Source: Theropithecus gelada
Lineage: Eukaryota > Chordata > Mammalia > Primates > Cercopithecidae
Assembly (NCBI RefSeq): GCF_003255815.1
Contig: NC_037670.1
Span: forward strand, 26,624,672 to 26,688,671
DNA: 64,000 nt
Direction: 5' to 3'
Shown here in pieces: positions 21,901 through 36,103 of the stretch. The translations under genes and the position numbers were made by a program. Below the pieces are notes generated by a model. That model worked only from the letters and a program-made list of their open reading frames with translations. It did not search any database and was not told where the DNA came from. Position 1 is the stretch's first letter; the number at the start of each line of letters is the position of its first letter.

Positions 21901-24900
21901 CTCACCTAAATGCCCTTCCGGCCACCTTGCTAACTCTTCCTCACGTGTGATTTAGCTCAGTGCCCCCATCTCAGGGAGGCAGAACAGGCCTCCCCTCTGC
22001 AGTGCGAGGGCAGGGACTATCTTACTCTTCTCTGCTGTCTCCAGCACCTTGCACAGTGCCTAGAACAAAGCGGGCAGTCAGGAAGAGCGTCTAAGACGTG
22101 TGCAATGCCAGCTGCATTCCATCCACATCAGAATCGTGGGCCCTCAGCCTCATGACCGCAGGACCATGACAACTTTCCTCCTGTATGCAAAGACTGCGAT
22201 CCCACCTCTAAAACACACTCAGGTTATGTAGGACATAAAAGGAAGACAAGGAAAACAAGAATATTTTTCATCAGAGGCCTGTGGTCTAAGTGAATTCTCA
22301 AATTCAACAAAATGACATCTTTAAAAAAAAAAATCAGATATGGCCAGGTGCGGTGGTTCACATTTATAATCCCGGCACTTTGGGAGGCAGAGGTGGGTGG
22401 ATCACAAGGTCAGGAGTTCAAGACCAGTCTGGCCAACATGATGAAACCCCGTCTCTACTAAAGCTATAAAAAATTAGCCGGGCGTGGTGGTGGGCGCCTA
22501 TAATCCCAGCTACTCGGGAGGCTGAGGCAGGAGAATCACTTGAACCCAGGAGGTGGAGGTTGCAGTGAGCCAAGATTGCACCATTGCACTCCAGCCTGGG
22601 TGACAGGGTGAGACTCCATCTCAAAAAAAAAAAAAAAAAGGAAAGAGAGAGAGAGAGAGAGAAATGCAGGAAGAGCAAAGGCAATGAGCCAACAGGACTT
22701 AGAAAAATGTGAAGATGCCTTCCCTTTGTGATAAGAAAAATAAAATTAATATTATAGTGAAATATCATTTTCTTTTTTTTTTTTTTTTTTTTTTTANNNN
22801 NNNNNNNNNNNNNNNNNNNNNNNNNNNNNNNNNNNNNNNNNNNNNNNNNNNNNNNNNNNNNNNNNNNNNNNNNNNNNNNNNNNNNNNNNNNNNNNNNNNN
22901 NNNNNNNNNNNNNNNNNNNNNNNNNNNNNNNNNNNNNNNNNNNNNNNNNNNNNNNNNNNNNNNNNNNNNNNNNNNNNNNNNNNNNNNNNNNNNNNNNNNN
23001 NNNNNNNNNNNNNNNNNNNNNNNNNNNNNNNNNNNNNNNNNNNNNNNNNNNNNNNNNNNNNNNNNNNNNNNNNNNNNNNNNNNNNNNNNNNNNNNNNNNN
23101 NNNNNNNNNNNNNNNNNNNNNNNNNNNNNNNNNNNNNNNNNNNNNNNNNNNNNNNNNNNNNNNNNNNNNNNNNNNNNNNNNNNNNNNNNNNNNNNTTTTT
23201 TTTTTGAGACGGAGTCTTGCTCTGTCACCCAGGCTGGAGTGCAGTGGCCGGATCTCAGCTCACTGCAAGCTCCTCCTCTCGGGTTCACGCCATTCTCCTG
23301 TCTCAGCCTCCCGAGTAGCTGGGACTACAGGCACTCGCCACTTCGCCCGGCTAGTATTTTGTATTTTTTAGTAGAGACGGGGTTTCACCATGTTAGCCAG
23401 GATGGTCTCGATCTCCTGACCTCGTGATCCGCCTGTCTCAGCCTCCCAAAGTGCTGGGATTACAGGCTTGAGCCAGCGCGCCCGGCCAATATCATTTTCT
23501 TCACTGTCAGAGAGGTAAGCTTGACTCAAGCATACAGGTTCAAGCATAGAGCAGAGCGATCTAGAGATCAGGAACAAAGCTAATCGAAACCAGGTCTGGA
23601 TTTGGCCAGACAGAACTTGCTGGACTGCTCCTTGGAGCTGTCATCACACAGAGATTGAGTGTTTACACACTCCACATGGACCTCGCACTTAACAAATGCT
23701 TCAAAACTAAGGCTAAACAAACCAATAAACGAAACTGAGGCTATTACTAATGCCTGGTCTAAGTATGCAAGCTTGGGCACCAGAGCCTCCAATTCCAGTT
23801 TCACAATTTGCTGGTTGGGCAAATCACCTTTCTGGGCTGCAGTTTCATCTATAAAACTGAGGACCGTGATACCTCACGAAGTTACAAGCGTAAAGAGATA
23901 CCATGTGTAAGGAATTTAGCATAGTGCCCAGCACAAAGTAAGCAATCCACACACATGACCTCTTATTATAATAACAAACTGAAAAATAAGCAGAAGATTT
24001 AAAGAAGGAGACAAAATGCATTGCCTTTTAGGAAAATCAGTTGAAACCCAGTTGTTTACTAGTGATGTCCTTCATCGTTACAAAAGCAACAAGGGCATTA
24101 ATTAGAGAAACTGAGAAAAATATAGTATTAGAAAAGAAACTGTTGTATGTTTGATGGTGAGATCAACTGCAGGCCCAAATATGGCGAGAATTTTAACAGA
24201 TGCCGAAGTCATGGAAGACACCTGCATGTAAGAGGTACAGCTGAAGAACCTAAAATTTCCTTTTAAGATGACACAAAAAAGATAAATAATAATTTAACAT
24301 TAAAAGGAGATAAGGTATTATATCTTACATGACACAGTGAATTTTTTTTTTTTTTTTTTGAGACTGAGTCTCACTCTGTTGCCCAGGCTGGAGTACAGTG
24401 GTGAGATCTCGGCTCACTGCAACCTTCGCCTCCCAGGTTCAAACGATTCTCCTGCCTCAGCCTCCCAAGTAGCTGAGATTACAGCACCACCACCACGTCC
24501 AGCTAATTTTTGTATTTTTAGTAGAGACAGGGTTTCACCATGTTGGCCAGGCTGGTCTCAAACTCCTGACCTCAAGTAATCTGCTCGCCTTGGCTTCCCA
24601 AAGTGCTGGGATTACAGGTGTGAGCCACCGCGTCCAGCCGACACGGTGAAAAATGTCTAAAGAAACAATCTGCCTCCAGACACAAGACTGGAGATGAGAA
24701 TCAACCAGGTGAAAATGCTTTCTATTTAATAGATTTGAAGCACTTTTGGAAACAAAAGGTTACTCACTCTAGTCCCCTAGACAGAACTCCCTTGTCCCCC
24801 TGTGTAGACTTAATCCATGCAGAAAATAGGGTGGTGAATCCTATTGAAAAATATCTTCCGCATCTATTAGAAGGACCAAAATCCAGAACACTGGCACCAC

Positions 24901-27900
24901 CGAATGCTGGTGAGGATGTGGAGCAACAGGAACTCTCATTCATCGCTGATGGGAATGCAAAATGGTGCAGCCACTTTGGAAGACAGTTAGCAGTTCCTTA
25001 CAAAACTAAATGTACTCTTCCCAAATGGTCTAGTAATCATGCTTGCTGGCATTTACCCAAAAAAGTTGGAGATCGATGGTAGGGTACACATCGATGGCAG
25101 GGTAGAATGTACCTAATACCACTGAACTGTGCACTTAAAAATGGTTAAAATGGTCAACTTTAGGCCATGTGTATTTTACCACAATAGCATAAAGAGAAAA
25201 GAAATAATGCTATTTCATGGCAACTGCTCTTGCCGGCTAAGGCTGCAAGAGCCACAAACTCTTTTTTTTTTTGAGACGGAGTCTTACTCTGTTGCCAGGC
25301 TGGAGTGCAATGGCGTGATCTCGGCTCACTGCAACTTCCAACTTCTGGGTTCAAGCGATTCTCCTGCCTCCGCCTCCCAAGTAGCTAGGATTACAGGCAC
25401 GTGCCACCATGCCCAGCTAATTTTTGTATTTTTAGTAGAGACGGGGTTTCACTATGCTGGCCAGATTGGTCTCGAACTCCTGACCTCAAGTGATTCGCCT
25501 GCCTTGGCCTCCCAAAGTGTTAGGATTACAAGCATGAGCCACGACGTCTGGCCTAGCCATGAACTCTTGAGTGACGCTTGGACGCCAGCCCCTCCTGGAC
25601 TGAACTGACCAGAGAACAATGGCACTGATTTCACAAATCCTGAGGCAGCCCAGGGATTTGGTTCAGCTCTCTTGAGAGTGAGCTTTCAATCTTTAATTAG
25701 CACAATAACCACCTTCTAGGGCTTGCAAACTCCTGACTTCCTCTTCAGGGTGTGTGTGTGGGTATGTGTTTTTTTTCTGGCTTGTTTTCAAAGTTCTAGT
25801 GGGCTTTGTCTTATTCTCTGACAGCGTCTTCACCCTTCGCCCAACAACACACTTCAGCTCCCATTTGGCAACGTAGCTGACACTATGACCCACTAACCAC
25901 GGCTAGAAAAACTCCAAGATAAGAAGTATTTGGAAGCCAAGAAGGAAGCCCTGCTCTCAAATTCCTTCTAACTCTCATCTAGGAGGAGAACCAAGAGCTC
26001 CTGCCCTCATGGACAGTCTTGGTGACTTTTCCTTCTTTGAGCTAAAACTGGGCCACGTGTCACTCTCATCCCTCTCCCAGCAGGCCCAGGGCTGCCAAGA
26101 CTGGAATCACAGCACAAACTCGGTGTGCCACCCTCACACTACCTTTCTCATCTCCATCCTCCATCCAGGCTTTGCCAAGAACCTTCTCCAGCAAGAAAAG
26201 CTCAACAAACATTTCCGGGACAGTTTCACTGTCCAGAAACCCAAACTGGCTGGCCAGTAAGCTTAATATATGTATCAGATGAGAAACGTTCTTCTGCAAC
26301 TATAGAATAAATATCACAGAGAAACAGATGAACTGAGGCCAGGCGCAATGGCTCACGCCTGTAATCCCAGCACTTTGGGAGGCTGAGGCGGGCAGATCAC
26401 TTGAGGTCAGGAGTTTGATATCAGCCTGGGCAACATGGTGAAACCCTGTCCCTACTAAAAATACAAAAATTAGCCAGGTGTAGTAGCATGCACCTATAAT
26501 CTCAGATACTCAGGAGACTGAGGTGGGAGGATCATTTGAACCCCAGTGAGTTGAGATTGCGCCACTGCACTCCAGCCTGGGTGAGAGAGTGAGACTCCAT
26601 CTCGAAAAAAAAAAAAAGAGATGAACTGGCCAGGAAAAATGGCCATGTTTTCAAAATCACTTTTTTTTTTTTTTTTTTTTTTGTTGAGACGGAGTCTCGC
26701 TCTGTCACCCAGGCTGGAGTGCAGTGGCCGGATCTCAGCTCACTGGAAGCTCCGCCTCCCGGGTTTACGCCATTCTCCTGCCTCAGCCTCCCGAGTAGCT
26801 GGGACTACAGACGCCCGCCACCTCGCCCGGCTAGATTTTTGTATTTTTTTAGTAGAGACGGGGTTTCACTGTGTTAGCCAGGATGGTCTCGATCTCCTGA
26901 CCTCGTGATCCGCCCGTCTCGGCCTCCCAAAGTGCTGGGATTACAGGCTTGAGCCACCGCACCTGGCCTCAAAATCACTTTTAATTTCATTAATTTATTT
27001 ATTTAGAGACAGAGTCTCACTCTGTCCCCAAGTGCTGGAGTGCAGTGGTGCAATCTCAGCTTACTGCAACCTCCACCTCCTGGGTTCAAGAGATTCTCCT
27101 GCCTCAGTCTCCTGAGTAGCTGCGATTACAGGCGCCCACCACCATGCCCAGCTAATTTTTTTTTATTTTATTTTTAGTACAGACGGGGTTTCACCATGTT
27201 GGCCAGGCTGGTCTCGAACTCCTGACCTCAGACAATCTACCTGCCTCAGCCTCCCAAAGTGCTGGGATTAAAGGTGTAAGCCACTGTGCCCAACCCAAAA
27301 CCTTTTTTTTTTTTTTGAGACACAGTCTCTCTCTGTCACCCAGGACGGAGTGCAGTAGTGCGATCTTGGCTCACTGCAACCTCTGCCTCCCAGGTTCCAG
27401 CAATTCTTCTGCCTTAGTCTCCCGAGTAGCTGGGACTACAGGCGCGTGCAACCATGCCTGGCTAACTTTTGTATTTTTTAGTAGAGACAGGGTTTCACCA
27501 TATTGGCCAGGCTGGTCTCGAACTCCTGAATTCATGGTCCACCCATTTCAGCCTCCCAAAATGCTGGGATTACAGGCGTGAGCCATTGTGCCCAACCCAA
27601 AATCACTTTTTTATTTTTTTTGAGATAGAGTCTCGCTTTGTCACTCAGGCTGGAGTGCAGTGGTACGAACTCGGCTCACTGCAACCTCTGCCTCCCAGGT
27701 TCCAGCGATTCTCCTGCCTCAGTCTCCTGAGTAGCTGGGACTACAGGTGTGTGCCACCACACCTGGCTAATTTTTGTATTTTTTAGTAGAGACGGTGTTT
27801 CACCATATTGGCCAGGCTGGTCTCGAACTCCTGACCTCGTGATCCACCTGTCTCGGCCTCCCAAAGTGCTGGGATTACAGGTGTGAGTCACTGCACTCGG

Positions 27901-30900
27901 CCTTCAAAATCACTTTTTAAAGTGAAAAAAAAAAAAAAGGAGAAACTGATTTAACAGGAAATTAAACTTTCTTACTGACTTCACTCAGGAACTATACTGT
28001 TCTAAAAGCATTCCTTGAGATATAATTAGGACATAATTATAATATTTTTGACCTCATTATATTCATAGGCTCAGTAGGCTGGACTTAAAATACTAAAATG
28101 TAAGTATAAAGTATGTTTGGAAAAAAAGATTCAAACTACATCCAAGCTTAACAGAAATCAGGAAGTGTCGCCATTGCTCCACCCAAGAAAATATCTTTGT
28201 TTTCCTTTGACTTTACACAAACTGACAGTATGACAGTCCCCAGGACACGGCATGATTTAGAAGCATTCTGTGTAGGCCACACGATGAAAACTTCCAGAAG
28301 GCTACACCATGGATACAAAACTTAATATGCTTAAAAATGGTTAAGATGGTACATTTTATGTTAGATGTATTTTACCACAATTTACAATGTTTATATGTAT
28401 TTTACCACAATTTAAAATACTTTTAAAAAGGAGTAATTTAACCATATGGGTGGGGAGGGGAGAGAATTATGTTTCATTTTTAAAACGCTTTATTTAGCCT
28501 GTAAAATAAAAATGTGAAATGTTTCCTTTAAAAGTTCCTAGAAGAGATAGTCACCCTACTGTTGCACAGAGTACAATGCTGACTTCAGAACGCCAGATGT
28601 CTTTGTCTAGAAAGAAATGTAAGTCGGCCAATGTAAAAGCACGTCTCCCATCAAGCGAACGAGGAGCTGCATTTTTCGCGGTGAAACACTGACATGTCTT
28701 CCTTCTGGAAGTCAGACATCTTTATAAGGGTGTTCTTTTCATGCCACTGAGAGGAAGCTGCACAGTGGCACAGTGAGTCGGGGAGGCCAGGTGGCACAGG
28801 CTCGAACGCTCAGTGAAGCACTTGCCAGGGGGCACTGTTAGTGCCCTTTAGACAGGATGAAAATGGAACAGACGCAGAGCCGTAACAGACCAGCACTTGG
28901 CCGTGACTTCCCAAGTGCTCACGGTGTGGCATTCCCCCTTGCCTGAAATGGCATGACCCGGTTGCTTTGCCAGGTTGAGGGAGTGGTGGCGGCAAGAGAT
29001 AAGCTGGAAAACAGGCACAAGGCAAGGCTGTCCAGAGCCACCTCAGGGAGTCAGGGTTCCACAGGTAACCAGTGAGACCAGCTTTTGTTGAACTGGGAGA
29101 GCAATGCTGCTGTAACTCCTATGTAAACAAGGAGCTTCCTTCTCTGAAAGGTCACAGCTGAAATATCATTGTGTTCTATTTACCTAAGTCAGCTGAACCC
29201 TAACAGGGCCATGCACGCGATTAATCAGCTCTCAGCATGAGTTATGACATCCACATCCCCAAATCCCAGCTTCCAATAAAGCTGCTAGCAAGGAATGGGT
29301 CACTCAGGCTCACTCCATCTTCTGCATCAGGTAAGGAGACACATTAGAATATGCATTTTTTTCCTTTTAAAATGTTCTTAAAATTACTATGCTGCTTGAG
29401 TAGGAGTAGAACTGAAGGCTGAGTATATCACCTACTAGAGATTTTAAAAGCATGTTCAGAAAAAAAAGAGGCAGGCCAGGTGCAGTGGCTTATGCCTGTA
29501 ATCCCAGCACTTTGGGAGGCCAAGGTGGGTGAACTGCTTCAGTCCAGGAGTTGAAGACCAACAACATGGCAAAACCCTGTCTCTACAAAAAAATACAAAA
29601 ATTAGCTGGGCATGGTGACGTGCACCTGTAGTCCCAGCTACTCTGGAGACTGAGGCAGGAGGATCACTTGAGTCTAGGAGATCAAGGCTGTGGTGAGCTA
29701 CGATTGCACCTCTGCACTCCAGCCTGGGCAACAGAGTGAGACCCTGTCTCAAAAATAAAATAAAAAATAAAATAAATAGGCTGGGCATGGTGGCTTATGC
29801 CTATAATCCCAGCACTTTGGGAGGCCGAGGAAGGCAGATCACCTGATTGGGAGTTCAAGACCAGCGTGGCCAACATAGTGAAACCCCGTCTCTACTAAAA
29901 AAAATAAAAAATTAGCCAGGTGTGGTAGCAGCCTCCTGTAATCCTAGCTACTCGGGAGGCTGAGGCAGGAGAATCACTTGAACCTGGGAGGCGGAGGCTG
30001 CAGTGAGCCAAGATGGTGCCACTGCCCTCCAGCCTGGGGACAGAGCGAGACTCTGTCGAAAGCCGGGCCTTAGCTTCAGCAATGTCATTCCCCCAACAGA
30101 TGGTGAGTGGGTGCTGGCCACAGTCAAGCACCCACTTGACAGGGGAGGGGAGGGGAGAGGAGAGGAGTGGAAGGGAGGGGAGGGGAGGGGAGGGGCGGAG
30201 CAGCCAGTTCATCCAGGCCAGGCCTTGGGGGAAGAGCACAGTGGGTGCTTGACTGTGGCCAGCACCCATTCACCATCTGTGGGGGGAATGACATTGCTGA
30301 AGTCAAGGCCTGAGCCTTGGCAGCTTGGCCGGTTCAGAAACTCATTTTTATCAGTTTACCCGGAGGTGGCTCTGCTGTGGAGGGAATGTTTTGCTGGCCG
30401 CTGGTCAAGTTCCTAAGATGAGCTCCAAAAGTCAATGGGAGGGGAACTGTGACAGAGGCCAGGTTCTGAACAGCAGGCCTGGGTCTGAGTACAGGCTCCA
30501 GCTCTCATCTGAGCAAGCCTGTCACAAGTCACCGGATAGCTCTGAGGCTCTGCTTTCTCACCCATTATTTCTGAAACCTGGAATCCTCCAAAGTCGGCAC
30601 CATTCAGCCCCTTTTACTGAAGAACGAGCTAGAGCTCAGAGGTTTGCCTGCAGCTTCCCAGGTGCGCAGAGTACTTCAGGTCCGCCAGCGCCCTGCAAAG
30701 CCCACACTCCGGGTAGGGGTGGAACATGCAGACATGTCAGGGGAGGCTGAGGAAGTGCTGTAGGTGACCAAAAATGTGCTATCACCTACTCAAAAGCTGG
30801 TCATGCAGGATAAACTCAAAAAGGAGCTGAAACATACAGAGTATTCATTCTATTTCCACTTCCCCAGTGTGTCAGGGTTAACACTGGATATGCATACACA

Positions 30901-33900
30901 TGTCCACACATGCAAGCACACAAATACATACATACATACTTCCCATATACACACACCCTCTACACATGCACATACACATTTCACACATATACACTGCATA
31001 CACACACACACACATGCATACACACATCCCACACGTGTACACATGCCCAAGTCATGAGCAATAGGGCCTGTTAACGACACAGGCTGTTCCCAATCTCTTA
31101 GTTAAGACGACTCAGGAATCCACATGCTAGATCAGAAAATCACTTTTTTTTTTTGAGACAAATCGTGCTCTGTTGTCCAGGCTGGAGTGCAGCGGCACGA
31201 TCTTAGCTCACTGCAACCTCCGCCTCCTGGGGTTCAAGCAATTCTCGTGCCTCGGCCTCCCGAGTAGCTGGGATTACAGGCGCCCGCCACCACGCCCAGC
31301 TAATTTTTGTATTTTTAGCAGAGACGAGGTTTCACCATGTTGGCCAGGCTGGTCTCAAACTCCTGACCTCAAGTGATCCACCCACCTTGGCCACCCAAAA
31401 TGCTGGGGTTACAGGTGTGAGCCACCACGCCCGGCCCAGAAAATTACTTCTTAAAACACAAGGCAATAAACTCACCGCTGCCTCACGGCGGGTAAGCTGC
31501 AGCGCACACGTGCACATGCCGTCCCTTATTTCTCCCGTCAGAGTTTATTATGACACTTAGACTCAAAGCCACTCTGTCTTGCCACTAACGCCTATTTTCC
31601 CTGTCTTCCCACAGAGGAAATTTAGGTAGCTGTGATGCTGTATAGTACCTTCCGTATTTCTAGACTTATTTTATTTTATTATTTTGCAATGGCACAGCAC
31701 TTCCTCAGCCTTCCCGATATTGTCCCGTGTTGCCCTCAACCCTGGAGTGTGGGCTTCACAAGGCGCTGGCCGACCTGAAATACTCGTCGTATACCTGGGA
31801 AGCTGCAAGCAAGCCTCTGAACTCCAGTTTCTTCATCAGTAGAAGAGGCTGAGTGGCACCGGGTTTGGAGGATCCCAGGTTTGAAAAACAATGGTGGCAG
31901 GCATATAATACGGGCTCGCAAAGCAAATTGTTCTATATGGGGGGTCTAAGAGCTAACAGTCTCAGAAGTGGTGAAAAATGGCAGGAGGAGGTGAAGGCAG
32001 CTGAGTTCCGTAATAAATCACAGGAAAAGAAGGTAAGGATGTGAGGCCAACTCACCCTTCAGAACACAGTCTACACCTTGAAATGTACATGATGCAGAGA
32101 ACACTGCCATTCTTACGCATTTATCATCACAAACCAGAAAATCAAATAATAGTGATCATACCATTAAAAATATAAAATGACATGGTATCGGGAAATACTA
32201 TTTTTCTAATTTTTAAACATATTTTAATCTACATACAAATGATCTGTTTAACAAACAGCAAAGCTTATAGGGAAACCTGCTTGTTAGAGACAGAAGAAAA
32301 GAAAGAACGCCTTGGGGACAGAGTCGTCTTATGAATCCTCAACACGTTTCAGTCCCCAAAGTCCTACTGGTAGAACTCAATATTCTTCAAAAATCACATC
32401 CAGAACAGAACTGGCATGCTCTAATGAAATGAGATGCTATCTCCTCCTCCCTAGTTCCTTCTTCTAGAGAACTCCCAGAGGTCTTCCTGATCCTCAGTGC
32501 TACAGCAGAGTGGGTGCAGAGTGGCCGTTCAGAGCTCCAGCCTCAACCTCTCACAGTGATTCGGTTCCCTGCAGCCCGCAGAGCCTCCCACACCTGAAGC
32601 GCATGTGGGCTGCCTGCTGGGACAGCACTTGTGTATGCCGGGCAGCCTGAGCACCAAGGAGAACGCAGAGCCTCAGGCCAGCAGCGAAGCACACAGCTCT
32701 CCACGATGGCCTGTTCTGAATCCAGTCTGTGGTCTTCCTCCTCGAGCTTTTTCATCCTGCTTCCCTAAGCTACTTGCATGGGAACAGGAGGCCTGTGAAA
32801 GAACCAGCTCTCGGCAGCTGAGTGGGAAGGGGCCTTTAACAGTGTATACAGGGGCTAGGCGTGGCGGCTCATGCCTGTGATCCCACCACTGGGAGGCCGA
32901 GGTGGGTGGATCACTTGAGGTCAGGAGTTCGAGACCAGCCTGGGCAACACAGTGAAACCCATCTCTACTAAAAATACAAAAATTAGGCTGGGCGCGGTGG
33001 CTCACACCTGTAATCCCAGCACTCTGGGAAGCCAAGGCAGGTGGATCACCTGAGGTCGGGAGTTCAAGACCAGCCTGGCCAACATGGTGAAATCCCATCT
33101 CTACTAAAAATACAAAAATTAGCTGGGCGTGGTGGTGCACATCTGTAATCCTAGCTACTCGGGAGGCTGAGGCAGGAGAATCACTTGAACCTGGGAGGCG
33201 GAGGTTGGAGTGAGCCAAGATCACCCCACTGCTCTCCAGCCTGGACGACAGAGTATGACTCTGTCTCAAAAAGAAAAGAAAAAAAAAATAGAAAAAGCAA
33301 AAAACAAAAATTAGCCAGGCGTGGTGGTGTGTGCCTATAGTCCCAGCTACTTGGGAAGCTGAGGCAGGAGAATAGCTTGAACCTGGGAGACAGAGGTTGC
33401 AGTGAGTTGAGACTGCACCACTGCACTCCAGCCTGGGCGACAGACCAAGACTACGTCTAAACAACAACAACAACAACAAAACCCACGTACACAGGAAATG
33501 TGAAGACGGCATGAAAGCTGGGCTATCTCCAGATACATTCAAGCCCAAAGCTGACTCCTCTCTCCAAAAGGCAGCAACTATACAACTCCGTCCCAGGCAC
33601 TCAGAACAAAGAGGCAGAGTGCTGTGGCTGGCAGAGGTGGCAGGTGCTAGAAGCACAAGACCCCCTCCAAAACACAACAAAGGTTCTGTACTTGGAATGG
33701 TGCCTCCCCCATGGGAGACAGAAGGTCCCCCGCAACTGCTCTGTAGGAGTCCTGCTCCCAGCCAGAAACCACTCCAACGGCTGCGAGACACTGCACCTTT
33801 TAAGGATGCACAAAAAACCTTTACTGTCAACAGACAAGCACATCTACGTCGGCCTGGAGAAGAAACAGGCTCTGGCTCTGGGGTTAAGGATGGTCCAGGG

Positions 33901-36071
33901 TTGTGAGCTCAGCGAGGACATGTGTGGCTGTAAAGAACAGACCATCCAGCCATACAGGTTTAAATGAAGAAATGTATTGCCTCACAAAACCAAAGTCTAC
34001 AGCAGTGGTTCTCAACTGGGGAAATTTTGCCCCCAGGCGACATTTGGCAATGTGTGGAAACATTTCTGGCTGTTACAACTTTGGGTGGAGGAGGGGGTGA
34101 TGCTGGCATCTACTGGACAGAAGTCAGGGAGGCCAGGATGGGAATAAGCATTCTACAGAGAGCTGGACATGGTGGCACACACCTGCGATCCCAGCTACTC
34201 GGGAGGCGGAGGCGAGAGGATTGTGTGAGGTTGTAGTGGGCTATGACTGCATCTGTAAACAGTCCCTGCACTCTGGCCTGGGCAACATAGTGAGACCCTG
34301 TCTCTTAAACAAAACATCCTGCAGTGCACAGACCACCACCTACCCGCAGCCAGAATGTCTGCCATGCCACAGCATGCCAAGGCTGGGAAACCAGGGATAC
34401 AGGAGCTTATTTCTGCATTTGGTTCATGCAAGGGCTCAGTGACATCCTCAAAAGATTCAAGCATTTTGGTGCCTTACATGCTGCCAATGATGAGTCGGCT
34501 CTTTTTTTTTAGACAAGGTCTTGCTCTGTGGCCCAGGTTAAAGTACAGTTGTGCAAAGACGGCTCACGGTAGCCTCAACCTTCTGGGCTCAAGCGGTTCT
34601 CCTGCCTCAACCTCCCAACTAGCTGGGACCACAGGTACACACTATCACACCTGGCTAATTTTAACTTTTATTGTAGAGATGGGGTCTGGCTACGTTGCTC
34701 AGGCTGGTCTCAAACTCCTGGTCTCAAGCCGGCCTCCCGCCTCAGCCTCTCAGAGTGCTGGGATTATAGATGTGAGCCAGCACACCCTGCCAGTGAGTTG
34801 ACTCTTAACCTGTCTTTCCCTGTCATGGCAGTGTGTGCTCCTTTTTGTCTCTTTGTATGAGAACAAAACCTTTCCAGCAGCCACCCTGCAGCCTTCCCTG
34901 AATCTCTCACTGGGCTAGAGCAGGTCATGTGCACACCTTGAAATTAATCCCTGCCAAGGAAAACAGGATTTCTAGGATGAAGTCCTAGGACAATAACATT
35001 TACTGCTGGAGCACATCACCACGTGATCCCCAAATATAACTGGGGTTCTCTATTGGCAAGAAAGAAGAGGGGAGTATGGTTATCAGGTAGGTAACCAGCG
35101 AGTCTGCCCCAATCTCAGAAGTAAGTGGTGAGTCTGAACATGACCCCAGGTGCTCCAATTCCAGGCTCCTTCCCAAATTCCACAAATCTGAATTAGATTA
35201 TTTTCCAACCTATTTGCTTCCCAGGCACATCTTAGGCGTTGGGAAAATCTAGCCTAAGTACAAGAATCACCCCCAAACACAAGAGTAATATGGAAGGCAG
35301 AACTGTGATGTCTGGCAAAAAGCAATTCAATACTTGACATGTTGATCAGGTAATGAAATGACATGCCTTTCTTGCCATATAAAGATAAGTAGTTATTAAA
35401 GTTAGTAACCAAGGAATAAACTGATCCTTTATGAGACAAGAAACAGAGGGAGGTCACAGGGCAGAGATAACGGCAAAACACTACAGACTCTTCCATTAAA
35501 CTCAGTGCATGCCAGGTGAGTGCAGGCACTGGACCTGGCCCACCCAAATCACGGCTCCCTTCTTCAGTTAGGGCTGCAGCTGGGCCATGGCTGCCCAGTC
35601 TCCCTGGGAGGCACGGGTGGACATAACACGTGCCATCAGGACCTGGCTTGTTAAAACCTCAGTATGTGTGCTTCTCTGTGTCCTTCTCTCTTCCTGTGGG
35701 ACAGAATGGCAATGAACAGAGAAACTGTGAAAGTCACGTGTTCAAGAAGACAGAGTCCTGAGCCGGGTGCAGTGGCTCACACCTGTAATCCCAGCACTTT
35801 GGGAGGCTGAGGCGGGTGGATTACCTGAGGTCAGGAGTTCGTAACCAGCCTGGCCAACATGGTGAAACCCCATCTCTACTAAAAATACAAAAATTAGCCA
35901 GGTGTGGTGGCACACGCCTGTAACCCCAGCTACTCGGGAGGCTGAGGCAGGAGAATTGCTTGAGCCTGGGAGATGGAGGTTGCAGTGAGCCGAGATCGTA
36001 CCACTGTACTCCAGCCTGGTTGACAGAGCGAGACTGTCTCAAAAAAAAAAAAAAAAAAAAAANNNNNNNNN

Positions 36072-36103
<32 letters not shown>

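Noticed and set aside
22709..23371. 220-codon frame across the N run
   Set aside because: Made of unknown residues in an assembly gap flanked by Alu text.
30893..31045. His/Thr-rich frame over the CA repeat
   Set aside because: Simple-sequence translation, not a gene.
32673..33830. 385-codon minus-strand open frame
   Set aside because: It runs through two nested Alus ([17 protein letters not shown] Alu translations) and intron sequence; Alu minus strands are often open.
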